Shown piece after piece: positions 43,557 to 52,955 of a stretch of 64,000 nt of DNA (its first letter is position 1; each line of letters opens with the position of its first letter). The notes under the pieces are model-generated. The model had not been told where the DNA came from. It made no database searches and saw only the letters and a list, made by a program, of their open reading frames with translations. Made by a program: the position numbers and the translations under genes. Origin of the DNA: Deltaproteobacteria bacterium (GTDB taxonomy: Bacteria; Myxococcota_A; Polyangia; Polyangiales; Ga0077539); assembly GCA_030694465.1 (NCBI GenBank), contig JAUXYJ010000039.1:28083-92082 (forward strand), in the 5' to 3' direction.

Positions 43557-44882
43557 ATGACACCTCTCAACGCCGCACGCGCGCAGATGGAGGTCTCGCT
43601 AGCGTTTCACATGGTCTTTGCCGCGCTCGGGATCGGCATGCCGCTCTTGATGCTCTTGGCCGAGGGCCTGTGGCTCAAGACCCACAAGCCCGCGTATCGC
43701 GCGATCGCGCGGAGCTGGTCCAAGGCGACGGCGGTGCTCTTTGCAGTGGGCGCCGTGTCGGGGACGGCCCTGTCGTTTGAGTTAGGGCTCTTGTGGCCAG
43801 GGTTTATGCGCTTTGCAGGAGCGGTCGTGGGCCCTGCGTTTGCGCTCGAAGGCTACGCGTTTTTTATCGAGGCGATCTTCGTTGGGCTCTACCTCTACGG
43901 GTGGGATCGCATGCCCGCTCGGATGCACTTTCTGTGCGGGATCCCTGTCGCGATTTCTGGGCTTTTGTCAGGGATTTTCGTGGTCGCCGTCAACGCGTGG
44001 ATGCAGACCCCTGCGGCCTTTGTCGTGGTGGCTGGGCGGGCCGAACCGACACACGCGCTCGCTCCGTTTATGGCTCCGTCGTGGGGCGCGATGGCGTTGC
44101 ACTCGACGCTCTCTTGCTATGCCGCGACGGGCTTTGCGGTTGCGGGCGTGTATGCGTATGGGCAGCTCAAGGGACGCCGTGATGACTACCACCGGACAGG
44201 GCTACGCATCGCGCTCTCGGTGGGCGCGATCGCTGCGATTTTGCAGCTCGTCAGTGGGCACCACAGCGCGCAATCGGTCGCGCACACCCAGCCTCTTAAG
44301 CTCGCGGCGATGGAGGCGCTTTATCACTCCGAGCGCGGCGCGCCGTTGCTCGTGGGGGGCTGGCCCGATCGAGACGCGCGGGTGGTTCGCTATGGGATTG
44401 CCCTGCCCAAGATGCTCTCGTTTGTGGCCTTCAATGACCCCAACGCGCTCGTGCGTGGGCTCGAGTCGTTTGACCGCGATGAGTGGCCCAACGAGCGCGC
44501 GACGCACATCGCGTTTCAGCTGATGGTGGGCGCGGGGATGAGCATGATCGCGGTGTCGCTCGCGTGGCTGCTCGATCGATTGCGCGGGCGAAAGACTGGC
44601 AAAGATGAGCCACCATGGCTTCTGCGCGCGGTCTTTCTCGCGGGCCCACTTGGGATGTTAGCGCTCGAAGCGGGCTGGTTTGTGAGCGAGCTTGGGAGGC
44701 AGCCATGGGTTGTTCGAGGGCTTCTGCGAACGCGCGACGCGGTCACGCCGGCCGAGGGGATCACGGCGTCGTTCTTTGTGTTTAGCGTGCTGTACGTGCT
44801 GCTTGCGGCGGTGCTGGTGACGGTGCTGCGAGGGCTCGCGGTGCAACGGCGTGAGGCGCTCGCGCGCGAGGTGAGCGCATGA
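43557..44882 (+). CDS. cydA: cytochrome bd-type quinol oxidase subunit I
   Basis: A protein of 441 residues from the ATG at 43557. Helix 1 carries the haem ligand in VSLAFHMVFAALGIG. Later landmarks are ALSFELGLLWPGFM, GPAFALEGYAFFIEAIF, MALHSTLSCYAATGF and LEAGWFVSELGRQPWVV. The length fits the short-Q-loop (CioA-like) branch rather than E. coli CydA. It oxidises quinol and reduces oxygen in the cytoplasmic membrane. It overlaps cydB by ATGA. Confidence 0.96.
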   Translation: MTPLNAARAQMEVSLAFHMVFAALGIGMPLLMLLAEGLWLKTHKPAYRAIARSWSKATAVLFAVGAVSGTALSFELGLLWPGFMRFAGAVVGPAFALEGYAFFIEAIFVGLYLYGWDRMPARMHFLCGIPVAISGLLSGIFVVAVNAWMQTPAAFVVVAGRAEPTHALAPFMAPSWGAMALHSTLSCYAATGFAVAGVYAYGQLKGRRDDYHRTGLRIALSVGAIAAILQLVSGHHSAQSVAHTQPLKLAAMEALYHSERGAPLLVGGWPDRDARVVRYGIALPKMLSFVAFNDPNALVRGLESFDRDEWPNERATHIAFQLMVGAGMSMIAVSLAWLLDRLRGRKTGKDEPPWLLRAVFLAGPLGMLALEAGWFVSELGRQPWVVRGLLRTRDAVTPAEGITASFFVFSVLYVLLAAVLVTVLRGLAVQRREALAREVSA

Positions 44883-45886
44883 GCAACGCCGAGCTGGTCA
44901 TGGGGCTGTTGGTCACGACGATGGTGCTCTACGGCGTCTTTGCGGGCGCAGACTTTGGCGGCGGGGTCTGGGATTTGTTTGCGTTTGGAGAGAGAAAGAC
45001 CGCGCAACGCGAGGCCATCGCGAAGGCTATCGGCCCGGTGTGGGAGGCCAACCATGTGTGGCTGATCTTCGCGGTGGTGATTGTTTTCGGGTGCTTTCCG
45101 CCTGCGTTTTCGGCGGTGAGCATCGCGCTGTTCGCGCCACTGCACCTGATTGTGTTGGGGATTGTGCTGCGGGGCGCTGCGTTTGTGTTTCGCTCGTACG
45201 GGGCGCGGGCCCAGGCGGCCTCGTGGGGGGCCGTGTTTGGCGCTGCGAGTGTGATCACCCCGTGGCTCATGGGGGCTGCCCTGGGAGCCCTCGCAGGGGG
45301 ACGCATTCGGGTCGACGGGGTGCGCGTCGTGAGCGACACGGGCGCGTGGCTGAGCGCCATGCCCATGGCCCTGGGCGCGTTTGCGTTGGCGATTTGTGCG
45401 TATCAAGCGGCGGTGTTCTTGTGTCTCGAGACCGAGGGCGCGCTGCGCGAGGATTTTAGGCTGCGAGCGCTGGCGTCGGGGACCATGGTCGTCGGGCTGA
45501 GCGTGGTGGTCCCAGGGCTGCTCTCCGTGCAGGCTCCGCACGTACTTCTGGGCCTCAAGAGCGGTCTCGCTTCGCCAGTGATTTTACTGGGAGTTGTCGC
45601 TTCGCTCGTGAGCGGCGCGGCGCTGTGGTCGCGCAGGTTTGTGCTCGCGCGGCGGGCGAGTGTGCTGCAGACCGCGGCGCTCATCGCCGGGTGGAGCATC
45701 GCGCAGCGGCCCCACTTGATCTATCCCGACGTCACGCTGGCCAACGCGCAGGCGTCCGAGCAGACCCTGCGCGCGGTGCTCTGGAGCACCCCTGTGGGGA
45801 TGGCCGTGCTGGTCCCCTCGCTCGCGCTGCTCTACTGGGTCTTTAAGGGAAAGCCGAGCGCCCCAGAGCCCAGCGATTCACACTGA
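44879..45886 (+). CDS. cydB: cytochrome bd-type quinol oxidase subunit II
   Basis: A protein of 335 residues with about eight membrane helices. The family start is YGVFAGADFGGGVWDLFA, followed by IGPVWEANHVWLIFAVV, the invariant region of CydB. It is the structural partner of CydA and overlaps its stop by 4 bases. No CydX or CydDC gene is adjacent. Its stop is only 4 bases from the convergent tolB stop, so there is no space for a separate terminator. Confidence 0.96.
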   Translation: MSNAELVMGLLVTTMVLYGVFAGADFGGGVWDLFAFGERKTAQREAIAKAIGPVWEANHVWLIFAVVIVFGCFPPAFSAVSIALFAPLHLIVLGIVLRGAAFVFRSYGARAQAASWGAVFGAASVITPWLMGAALGALAGGRIRVDGVRVVSDTGAWLSAMPMALGAFALAICAYQAAVFLCLETEGALREDFRLRALASGTMVVGLSVVVPGLLSVQAPHVLLGLKSGLASPVILLGVVASLVSGAALWSRRFVLARRASVLQTAALIAGWSIAQRPHLIYPDVTLANAQASEQTLRAVLWSTPVGMAVLVPSLALLYWVFKGKPSAPEPSDSH

Positions 45887-45890
45887 AAAT

Positions 45891-47183
45891 CTAGCGAGAT
45901 TCCCATCGCAGCGACTCACCGCCGCCAGCGAGAATTTGCGTCTGTGCGAGGCCGTCTTTGTTCATGATCCAGATGCCTCCGCGCGAGGAGTTAAACGCGA
46001 TGAGGCGTCCGTCGGGAGAGTACGTGGGGTCGGTATTTGAACCTTGTCCCTCGGTCAAACGTCGTGGACGGCCGCCGCTGACCGACACGGTCATGATGTC
46101 AAACGAGCCGCCTTGGCGCGACGCGTACGCGAGGGTGCTTCCGTCGGGCGACCACGCGGGGGTCTGGTTGTAATCGCCGCCGACGCTGACGCGGCGCTGG
46201 CCTCCGCCGTCTGCGTTCATGACGTAGATCTGCGGTGAGCCGTCTCGGTCGGAAACAAACGCGATGCTTGATCCATTGGGCGAGAACACCGGAGAGACAT
46301 CCGCGGCCGAGTTGTTGGTCACGCGACGAAGGTTGGTGCCGTCTGAGCCGCCGACGTAGATCTCGGGGTTGCCCTCGCGGTTGATCGAGACGGCGAGGCG
46401 ATTTCCAGCAAAAGATGAGCCTGCGACCATGCCATCGACTTCGACAATGGTGGACGGCGTGGGCCGCGCGTTGCGCACGAGGTGAAAGAACCCTTCGCGC
46501 GTTTGCATCGCGTAGTAGATCCCACCGGGGCCCCATGAGGGGAGCATGTTGAGCCGACGACCCGACGAGACCATCGAGAGGTTTGCGCCGTCCATGTCCA
46601 CCAAGAAGACATCTTTGCGCGAGCGCCCAGTGCGCCTCGCGAAGAGAATCCGCGTGCCAAAAATCCCGGCGCGGCCCGTGTAGTGCTCGATGAGCGCGTT
46701 GGCGACGCGGTGCGCGCATCCACGTGGTGATGCAGGCCCAAATGTGCGCTCAAGGACCGGCGCTGCGGGGCGGCCGGGCTCCCATACGCGGAGCTCAACG
46801 CGGGTGCTCTCACCGCTGCCACTCACGGTCGCGCGCACGACCGAGGTCGCACCGACGCGGGCCCACGCGTTGGCGTCGATGGCCATCGGTGCGCCCGGGT
46901 TAGGCGGATAATTGCTGGGATCTACCACACGAAACAGCGCAGAGATGCGCAGGTCGTTGGTGAGCACCGCGTTCACGTCGCTGTCGCCGGCGAACGCCGG
47001 GAGCGCGATCGGGAGCAAGCGCTGCTCAAGGTTTTGGATCGTGATCTCTTGCTCTGGCTGCGTGGTCTGTGCGCCCGCAGTGCCGGCATCGGCGACGGGA
47101 GGACGCGTCTGCGCGGACAAGAACGGCGCGACGGCAAGCAGCGAGAGGGAGGTAAGCGCGAGGAGGGTGGTTCGTCGTTTCAT
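45891..47183 (-). CDS. tolB: Tol-Pal beta-propeller protein TolB
   Basis: A protein of 430 residues from the ATG at 47183, with signal peptide (LLALTSLSLLAVAPFLSAQ). The N-terminal domain is followed by six WD40-like PD40 repeats such as NGSSIAFVSDRDGSPQIYVM, WSPDGSTLAYASRQGG and YSPDGRLIAFNSSRGG. It is a periplasmic component that binds Pal and helps outer-membrane constriction. It is the last gene of the tolQ-tolR-tolA-like-tolB unit; the gap from the tolA-like gene is 120 bases. Pal is not found next to it. Confidence 0.95.
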   Translation of the reverse strand: MKRRTTLLALTSLSLLAVAPFLSAQTRPPVADAGTAGAQTTQPEQEITIQNLEQRLLPIALPAFAGDSDVNAVLTNDLRISALFRVVDPSNYPPNPGAPMAIDANAWARVGATSVVRATVSGSGESTRVELRVWEPGRPAAPVLERTFGPASPRGCAHRVANALIEHYTGRAGIFGTRILFARRTGRSRKDVFLVDMDGANLSMVSSGRRLNMLPSWGPGGIYYAMQTREGFFHLVRNARPTPSTIVEVDGMVAGSSFAGNRLAVSINREGNPEIYVGGSDGTNLRRVTNNSAADVSPVFSPNGSSIAFVSDRDGSPQIYVMNADGGGQRRVSVGGDYNQTPAWSPDGSTLAYASRQGGSFDIMTVSVSGGRPRRLTEGQGSNTDPTYSPDGRLIAFNSSRGGIWIMNKDGLAQTQILAGGGESLRWESR

Positions 47184-47303
47184 CGGCAGAGCGTGGGGCA
47201 GTGTACCGCACCCGAGCCCCGTCGCGACCATGCGACGTGCACCGAATGCAAACACACCAACTCAGGCTAGACGCGAGCTGCGCGGTGGTTGTTCAGTTTG
47301 TGC

Positions 47304-48122
47304 TCAGTCGGGGCGATAGCGAACGGCGAACGTGCGGCCCCGGATGGCCACTTTTTCTTCGTCGGTGAGCTCGGGGATGGGCAGGTGGTTTGCAGAGATC
47401 TCGGCGAGCTGGAGGTTGAGATCCGAGTCTACGGTTTCGTCCCCGGAGCCATCGACGACGCGACCACGGGCGATGGAGCCGCCGTCATCCGAGATGACAA
47501 TTCGCAGTCGAAATGGCCGGCTACGCACTTCTGCGGTGGCCGTCGCGAGCAGGTGAAGTTGTCTCCGCAAGAAGCTCTGGATCTTGGCGCCTGCGCCTGT
47601 GCCTGCGCGTCGTGGGTCTGTCTCGGTGCCATTGACGCTGCCATCGGGCGAGCCTGGACCGACGGGGGCGTTGGGGTTGCTGCCTTCGGACGCTGCGAGC
47701 ATGGCCAAGCGGCGCTCGGCGAGGTCTTGGTTGCCGCGACCAAAGATCCTGCGGTTGGTCTCTTCGGCGTTGGGGACCGCGGGCTCGGTGGGCGTGGGCG
47801 TGTTGTTGGTGTTGGGTCCGCGGCGCGCGACGTGTTGTGCTTCTTCGCGCACGGGGGCCTCGCGGTGGATCCGCGGGTCGTACACGCCGCCGCCACCCTG
47901 GCGCAGGAGCTCGCCCTCGATGATGGTCTCTTCGGGGGCTTCGCGCTCGGTGAGGGTTTGTGTTGAGCGGGCGACGTTTCCCTCGGCGCTTCCGGCGCGG
48001 AGGCTCACGGTCGCGACGATGGCGTGGGTCGCGACGGCTGCGACAAGACCGAGGATATTGCTTGCCCGATCGCGCGTCGCGAGCTTGCGTCGGGCTTCGT
48101 CGGTGACGTACTCGTGGCTCAT
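47304..48122 (-). CDS. TolA/TonB-like protein of the Tol system
   Basis: A protein of 272 residues from the ATG at 48122. It has an N-terminal membrane helix (ILGLVAAVATHAIVATVSL), a Pro/Asn/Glu-rich periplasmic middle, and a TonB_C-like C-terminal domain: LLATATAEVRSRPFRLRIVIS (in part), DDGGSIARGRVVDGSG and the final RTFAVRYRPD. It sits where tolA is expected, between tolR and tolB. It should transmit proton-motive-force-driven movement from TolQR to TolB/Pal. Its middle is shorter than the long TolA helix of enterobacteria. Confidence 0.8.
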   Translation of the reverse strand: MSHEYVTDEARRKLATRDRASNILGLVAAVATHAIVATVSLRAGSAEGNVARSTQTLTEREAPEETIIEGELLRQGGGGVYDPRIHREAPVREEAQHVARRGPNTNNTPTPTEPAVPNAEETNRRIFGRGNQDLAERRLAMLAASEGSNPNAPVGPGSPDGSVNGTETDPRRAGTGAGAKIQSFLRRQLHLLATATAEVRSRPFRLRIVISDDGGSIARGRVVDGSGDETVDSDLNLQLAEISANHLPIPELTDEEKVAIRGRTFAVRYRPD

Positions 48123-48204
48123 CGCGGGCGATCCATCGCAGAGGGTGACACAGCGTCGGTAGACCACGCGAGCGAGCGCGAGCTTGGCGCAACCGAGGGA
48201 GAAA

Positions 48205-48645
48205 TCATTGGCTGCTCAGCGGATCGGTCACGATGCCGAGCTTGTTGACTCCGGCGGCGCGCATGATGCCCATCACGCGCACGACGTTGCCGTAGGTCAC
48301 GGCTTCGTCGGCTTGGATAAACGCTTCGTGGTCGCGCTGGACCACCGCGTCGCGAAGCAATCGTGCGCCGAGGGTGTCCATGGTGACCTGGTCGCGGCCG
48401 ACCCAGACGCCGATGGGCGAGTTGGGGTTGGTCGAGTCTGTGCGTGCGACGGTGACACGGACTTTGTCGTCCGAGCCTGCGGGCATCGCGGGCGCTTGGG
48501 CGTTGGGGAGGTCGACCTTGATGCCCGATTGGACGAGCGGCGCGGTCACCATAAAAATAATGAGCAACACGAGCATGACGTCGACGAGGGGCGTCACGTT
48601 GATCTCGCTCATTGCAGAGCTACTGCCACCAGAACTAAATGCCAT
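48205..48645 (-). CDS. tolR: ExbD/TolR-family biopolymer transport protein
   Basis: A protein of 146 residues. One membrane helix (VDVMLVLLIIFMVTAPL) carries the essential Asp of the INVTPLVDVMLVLL signature. A periplasmic domain follows (SGIKVDLPNAQ, VTYGNVVRVMGIMRAAGVNKLGIVT in part). It forms the proton-conducting motor with TolQ. The gap from tolQ is 45 bases. Confidence 0.95.
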   Translation of the reverse strand: MAFSSGGSSSAMSEINVTPLVDVMLVLLIIFMVTAPLVQSGIKVDLPNAQAPAMPAGSDDKVRVTVARTDSTNPNSPIGVWVGRDQVTMDTLGARLLRDAVVQRDHEAFIQADEAVTYGNVVRVMGIMRAAGVNKLGIVTDPLSSQ

Positions 48646-48690
48646 CGCGTGGGGACCTTCGAGAGAAAAGTCAGTGAATTGCTCAGCGAA

Positions 48691-49428
48691 TCAGCGAAGG
48701 ATGTGTCGGCGCACGATGTTGAGAAAATCGTTGCTGAACGAGTCCATTTCGGAGGTGAGCACGCGCACGCGGCGCAAAAAGAAGTTGTAGCCGATGACGG
48801 CGGGGATCGCGGCGACGAGGCCGATCGCGGTGGCCAAGAGGGCCTCGGCGATGCCTGGGCCGACGCGGTCGATGGTGCTCTGGTCTTGCGAGCCCGAGAG
48901 CTGCAAAAACGCATGCATAATGCCGTAGACGGTGCCAAAGAGCCCGATGAAGGGGCTTGTTGAGCCGACGGTGGCCAAGAACGGGGTCATGGACTCGAGC
49001 TGTGTGACTTCGTTCGAGGTGGCGCGGCGGAGGGCGCGCTCGACGTTTTCGATTCCGCCACCGTCTTCGCCGGCCTCGGCGGCTGCGCGGAGCTTGCGGA
49101 GCTCTTCGTAGCCCGCGCGAAACATGGCAGACACCGGAGAGCGAGGAAATTTGCTCGCTTCGTCTGCGGCCACATTGAGCTGGCGGGTCTCGTAGAAGAT
49201 CTTGAGAAACTTCTCGGTCTCCGTCGCGGCGCGGCGCAGGTAGAGGGCTTTGTAACCGATGATGTACCAGCTCACGATGGAGAAGAGCACGAGGCTGGCC
49301 ATCACGAGTTTAACCGGGATAGTGGCTTGCCAGACGAGCTCGGTCAGCGTCGGGACGTGACGCTGTGCGCCCGCGTTGGGAGTGCTCTGCAAGAACGTGT
49401 ACAAATTGGCGTAGATCACTGTCGGCAT
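48691..49428 (-). CDS. tolQ: ExbB/TolQ-family proton channel protein
   Basis: A protein of 245 residues with three membrane helices. The N-terminal helix is VKLVMASLVLFSIVSWYII. The MotA/TolQ/ExbB core is TPFLATVGSTSPFIGLFGTVYGIM and GPGIAEALLATAIGLVAAIPAVI (each in part). It is the first gene of the tol operon, so the promoter lies between it and the divergent gene starting at 49562. Confidence 0.96.
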   Translation of the reverse strand: MPTVIYANLYTFLQSTPNAGAQRHVPTLTELVWQATIPVKLVMASLVLFSIVSWYIIGYKALYLRRAATETEKFLKIFYETRQLNVAADEASKFPRSPVSAMFRAGYEELRKLRAAAEAGEDGGGIENVERALRRATSNEVTQLESMTPFLATVGSTSPFIGLFGTVYGIMHAFLQLSGSQDQSTIDRVGPGIAEALLATAIGLVAAIPAVIGYNFFLRRVRVLTSEMDSFSNDFLNIVRRHILR

Positions 49429-49561
49429 GGCGTTAGGGGTCGGGAGCGAACCCCATGCGTACAGAGATTGTCAACGCTGGCCCGCACAATGCGCACGAGG
49501 GGTTGAGAGTCTACGGCCTCTGCACGGCGACGTTGCTCGCACGCAACGCACGCGGTAGGAC

Positions 49562-50326
49562 GTGAAGAACCCGAAGATGCCCGAAGAGCGAAAGATTGTG
49601 TGGACCATGCCGCCTATTGGGCACTGGACACGGCGCGCGATGATCTTGGTCGGCGTGGCATGGGCTGCGCATTTGCTGCTGTTTCTTGTGGCACGTCCGG
49701 CTTATCTCGAGATGCTGCCGACGATTCGCTATGGCGCGTTGGTGCCGTCGCGGGTGTTCGAGCACTATGAGGCGTGGCGGGTGTTTACGTACGCGCTGAT
49801 GGATGTTCCGTTGGGGTTGGATTCACTGTGGGCGGTGCTGTCTCTCTGGTTTTTTGCGACACCGATTGAACAGCGCGCGGGGGCGAAGGCTCTCGCGTGG
49901 ACCTTTGGGCTGGCGACGCTGGGCGGGGCGGTGGCGGTGCTGCTGGTCTCTCGGTTTTCGATGGATTTTCACAGCACCGCGGCGATCGGCCTCGCGCCCA
50001 TTCTCTCGTCTGCGCTGCTTGTCCGGTGGGGCTTTGTCGTAGCGCGCGAGCGCGTGAGCTTCTTTGGCATGGCCGAGATGCAGGGAAAAATCCTCGCAGG
50101 CGCGCTCTGTGGGATCGTCATCGCGCGTGCTCTTTGGGAGCGCACGCCCATCAACATCGCCGAGGTAGGCGGGATGTTGGCGGTCTTCGGTGTGACCGGG
50201 ATGCGCTCGGGCCGAGGTGGCTCGCGCAAGGTCGGTGCGAAGAAGAGCAAGAGCGAATCGAGCGGGAAATTCACCGTCATTCGTGGTGGCCGCTCGGACG
50301 CCGACGACAAGAAATGGATCAACTGA
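49562..50326 (+). CDS. rhomboid-like membrane protein lacking the catalytic Ser
   Basis: A protein of 254 residues from a GTG at 49562 (an ATG at 49577 is possible). It has about six membrane helices with the rhomboid/derlin layout: a WRVFTYALMDVPLGLDSLWAV stretch (in part), LSLWFFATPIEQRAGAKALAW, and FHSTAAIGLAPIL where active rhomboids have GxSG. The catalytic Ser and the later His are not seen, so it is probably a pseudoprotease. The C-terminal 45 residues are basic and soluble. It is divergent from tolQ. Confidence 0.75.
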   Translation: MKNPKMPEERKIVWTMPPIGHWTRRAMILVGVAWAAHLLLFLVARPAYLEMLPTIRYGALVPSRVFEHYEAWRVFTYALMDVPLGLDSLWAVLSLWFFATPIEQRAGAKALAWTFGLATLGGAVAVLLVSRFSMDFHSTAAIGLAPILSSALLVRWGFVVARERVSFFGMAEMQGKILAGALCGIVIARALWERTPINIAEVGGMLAVFGVTGMRSGRGGSRKVGAKKSKSESSGKFTVIRGGRSDADDKKWIN

Positions 50327-50482
50327 GGCCTCGCGGGCGGGCTCTCTGCGGGATTTCGCGATGCGCGCAAAACGACAGCGCAGCGCTCACGACGGGCGCC
50401 CAATTGTGATTAGATTGCAGTCTGTTTTTTCGTATTTGCCGCGCGATAGACCCCTCGCGTCGTTGACCGCTGACCTACCCAC

Positions 50483-52879
50483 ATGACCCTGCCCGCGGAC
50501 CCTAAACCTTTGACTCAGCCCTCGGACAGCGACAACGATTCGCAGGACGAGCCTCAGACACCGAGCATGCTCATGCCGCTCTCGCGGGCCTTGTTGTCTC
50601 CCGACCAGCGGCCGTCCGCTCGGCCGCCGACGGCCCAGAGCGCGAGACCCTCGGCGAGACCCTCGTCGATGGCGCCCGTGGACCGAGACCGAATGTATCG
50701 CCCGTGGAGCGTCCGGCGCCCCAACGGTTCGCTCTCTGCGTTGCCCAACAACGGCGAGCTGAGAGCGTGGGTTGAAGACGGGCGGATCCAGCCCGAAGAC
50801 GAGCTCTCGCCGGATGGGCAGCATTGGACCGTGCTTGGGACGATCCCCAACTTGGACGTGTACATTCAGAGCGCGCCCACCCCGCGTGCGCGTAGGGCGT
50901 CGAGTATGGCGATGCCCGCGGTGCGGCTCCCCACTGACGAGCCCGTGCGTGTGCCGTCGCTCAGCGAGATCCCTGCGGCACCCAAGCTCCCTTCGCTCTC
51001 CGAAATCGCCCACAGTGTTGCACCTCCGGCGGCGCCGACGCTCGAGTCCCTTCCGCGCGCATCCGAGCGCCCACAGCTCCCAGAGCATGCTGGGACGGCA
51101 TCGATTCCGCCGCCCGAATTGCACGCTAAAAAGCATTCGCTCTCGCCACTCGCGCTCGATGGTCACAAGCGCTTGTCGACGCGACCCGAGGCTCCGGCGA
51201 CGTCGCCGGGTCCGACGGTTCGGACATCGATTGTTCCCATGCCCGTGACTGCGAGCTCGCGCCCGAGCGCGCTCAAGACCGCGCCCGCGGACGCGGACGC
51301 GAAGGCGCCCGAGCCCAAGGCCGCAGAGTCTGTGGCCAAGGCAGCGCCCACAGTCACCAAGACGACCGAGCCTGCAGAGCCTGCGAGGGTCTCGGTTCGA
51401 CCTGCGCCAGAGGTAGAGCCCACCGTGACATCTCCATCGGGACACGCGCGAGCGTCTGAGCCGCCACCCAGGCAGGTCCGCTCGGTGCCTCCGCCCTCAT
51501 TCAGCGTGGACCCCGCGTTGTATACAGATGTCCCGGCGCCGGAGCAGCGGCCTGTCGCCCCGGGCCCGAGCACAAACCAGGGTCGAGCGCTCGCGCTTTT
51601 GACTGGATTTGCGCTGGTCACTTCGTCCGTGGCGCTCGTGCAGTCGACGCGCACCTCGATGGACCAAGCCCCAGCAGCGCAGGTTGTACGGGCGATCGAG
51701 CCCACGGCCGGCGTCGAGGCGTTGCGCTTAGACGAGGGGATTGAGCAGCTCACTGCGCGCCTTGGTCTGGTGCCGAGCGAAGGGATCTCGCGGGTCCGCC
51801 GGGCGCGATTGCTGGCCTTGCGCGCGTGGCACCAGCGGGGACTCGCCGAGGACCTTGAGGCCCTGGGCGCGAGACTTCAGGGTGACGAGCGGCTGCTCAA
51901 TCTTGCCGAGGCCCGCGTGCTGCGACGCAACGCCTCTCACGACGCACAGCGCGCACAACACGACGCGCAATCGGTCGGCAGCGAGGTCCCTCCGAGCGCC
52001 CAACGCAGCGAGTGGCTCTTGGCTCTCGCGCATGCGTATTCGCTGGGTGAACGCACTTCGACCGAGGGCGCGGATGTTGTCCGCAGCGCGCGCAGCGCTC
52101 AGGCGAAGACGGCGTGGGTCGAGGCCATGGTCGCGCGCGCACAGGGGGACGCCGCTGGGCTCGGGATGCAGCTTGAGCGGGCGACGCTTGAGCCCGACGC
52201 GCCGCTCGCTGCGCTGTTGGCGTTGGGTCGCGCGGCACGGCAACGAGGCGATTACGGCGGGGCACGCGAGTTTGCGACACGAGCGACTCGACTGGCGCCG
52301 CACGATGAGGGCGTGATCTCGCTCATGCGCACGCTCGCGGCGGACCCTACGGCGAGCACCGTCGCGGCTCCTAGTCCGGCGACGTCGCCGGAGACACCTC
52401 CGCCCTCGCCTTCGCCTTCGCCCGCAGAGGCCCAGGCAGACGCAGGCGCTCAGCAAGCGGTCGGGACCGAGACGGAGGCACCCACAACACAAGACGGGAC
52501 CGCGGTCTCGCCCTCGCTGCGTGAATATCGGCAGCGCGTGGAGTCTGGGCGGCTGGCGCTGCAGCAGCGGATGCACCCTCGGGCGCGCGATGAGTTTCGC
52601 AGGGCGCTCGCGCTCAAGCCCGACGGCGTCGAGGCGCAGATTGGGCTCGCGTGGGTGGCGCTGCGGATTGGGTATCTTCCGATCGCGTTGCGCTCGTTTA
52701 GGCGGCTGATGTCTCAGGGGCATGACACGGCCGAGGTGCGCGTGGGGTTGGGCGTGACGCTCACGGACTTGCGCGATCGCGAAGAGGCCTTGCGGTATCT
52801 CAGGCCGTATCTTGCAGGGCACAGCGAGGGTTGGCTCGCGAGCGAGGCCCGGCGCGCGGTGTCAACGCTCGGAGGCTGA
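50483..52879 (+). CDS. GYF-like and TPR repeat protein with a transmembrane helix
   Basis: A protein of 798 residues. After a Pro/Ser/Arg-rich start, residues about 70-130 look like a GYF_2-type domain (YRPWSVRRPNGSLSALPN, ELRAWVEDGRIQPEDELS). A long Ala/Pro/Ser-rich linker leads to one membrane helix near 370 (ALALLTGFALVTSSVALV). The C-terminal half contains TPR-like repeats, the last being RDEFRRALALKPDGVEAQIG and GYLPIALRSFRRLMSQG. It probably organises a complex on the inner membrane. Two copies of a 16-bp palindrome lie inside the coding sequence. Confidence 0.75.
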   Translation: MTLPADPKPLTQPSDSDNDSQDEPQTPSMLMPLSRALLSPDQRPSARPPTAQSARPSARPSSMAPVDRDRMYRPWSVRRPNGSLSALPNNGELRAWVEDGRIQPEDELSPDGQHWTVLGTIPNLDVYIQSAPTPRARRASSMAMPAVRLPTDEPVRVPSLSEIPAAPKLPSLSEIAHSVAPPAAPTLESLPRASERPQLPEHAGTASIPPPELHAKKHSLSPLALDGHKRLSTRPEAPATSPGPTVRTSIVPMPVTASSRPSALKTAPADADAKAPEPKAAESVAKAAPTVTKTTEPAEPARVSVRPAPEVEPTVTSPSGHARASEPPPRQVRSVPPPSFSVDPALYTDVPAPEQRPVAPGPSTNQGRALALLTGFALVTSSVALVQSTRTSMDQAPAAQVVRAIEPTAGVEALRLDEGIEQLTARLGLVPSEGISRVRRARLLALRAWHQRGLAEDLEALGARLQGDERLLNLAEARVLRRNASHDAQRAQHDAQSVGSEVPPSAQRSEWLLALAHAYSLGERTSTEGADVVRSARSAQAKTAWVEAMVARAQGDAAGLGMQLERATLEPDAPLAALLALGRAARQRGDYGGAREFATRATRLAPHDEGVISLMRTLAADPTASTVAAPSPATSPETPPPSPSPSPAEAQADAGAQQAVGTETEAPTTQDGTAVSPSLREYRQRVESGRLALQQRMHPRARDEFRRALALKPDGVEAQIGLAWVALRIGYLPIALRSFRRLMSQGHDTAEVRVGLGVTLTDLRDREEALRYLRPYLAGHSEGWLASEARRAVSTLGG

Positions 52880-52895
52880 GCGCGTGAGGGCACAT

Positions 52896-52911
52896 CCGGC
52901 GACGTCGCCGG
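52896..52911. repeat. 16-bp perfect palindrome, third of three identical copies
   Basis: CCGGCGACGTCGCCGG occurs identically at 51194-51209, 52376-52391 and here. The first two are inside the GYF/TPR gene; this one lies between its stop and the convergent regulator's stop, where it could also act as a terminator hairpin. Confidence 0.8.
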
Positions 52912-52955
52912 GGTCATCCCTTTCAAGGGGTGCCAACGTTTCTGGTGGCACCGCG

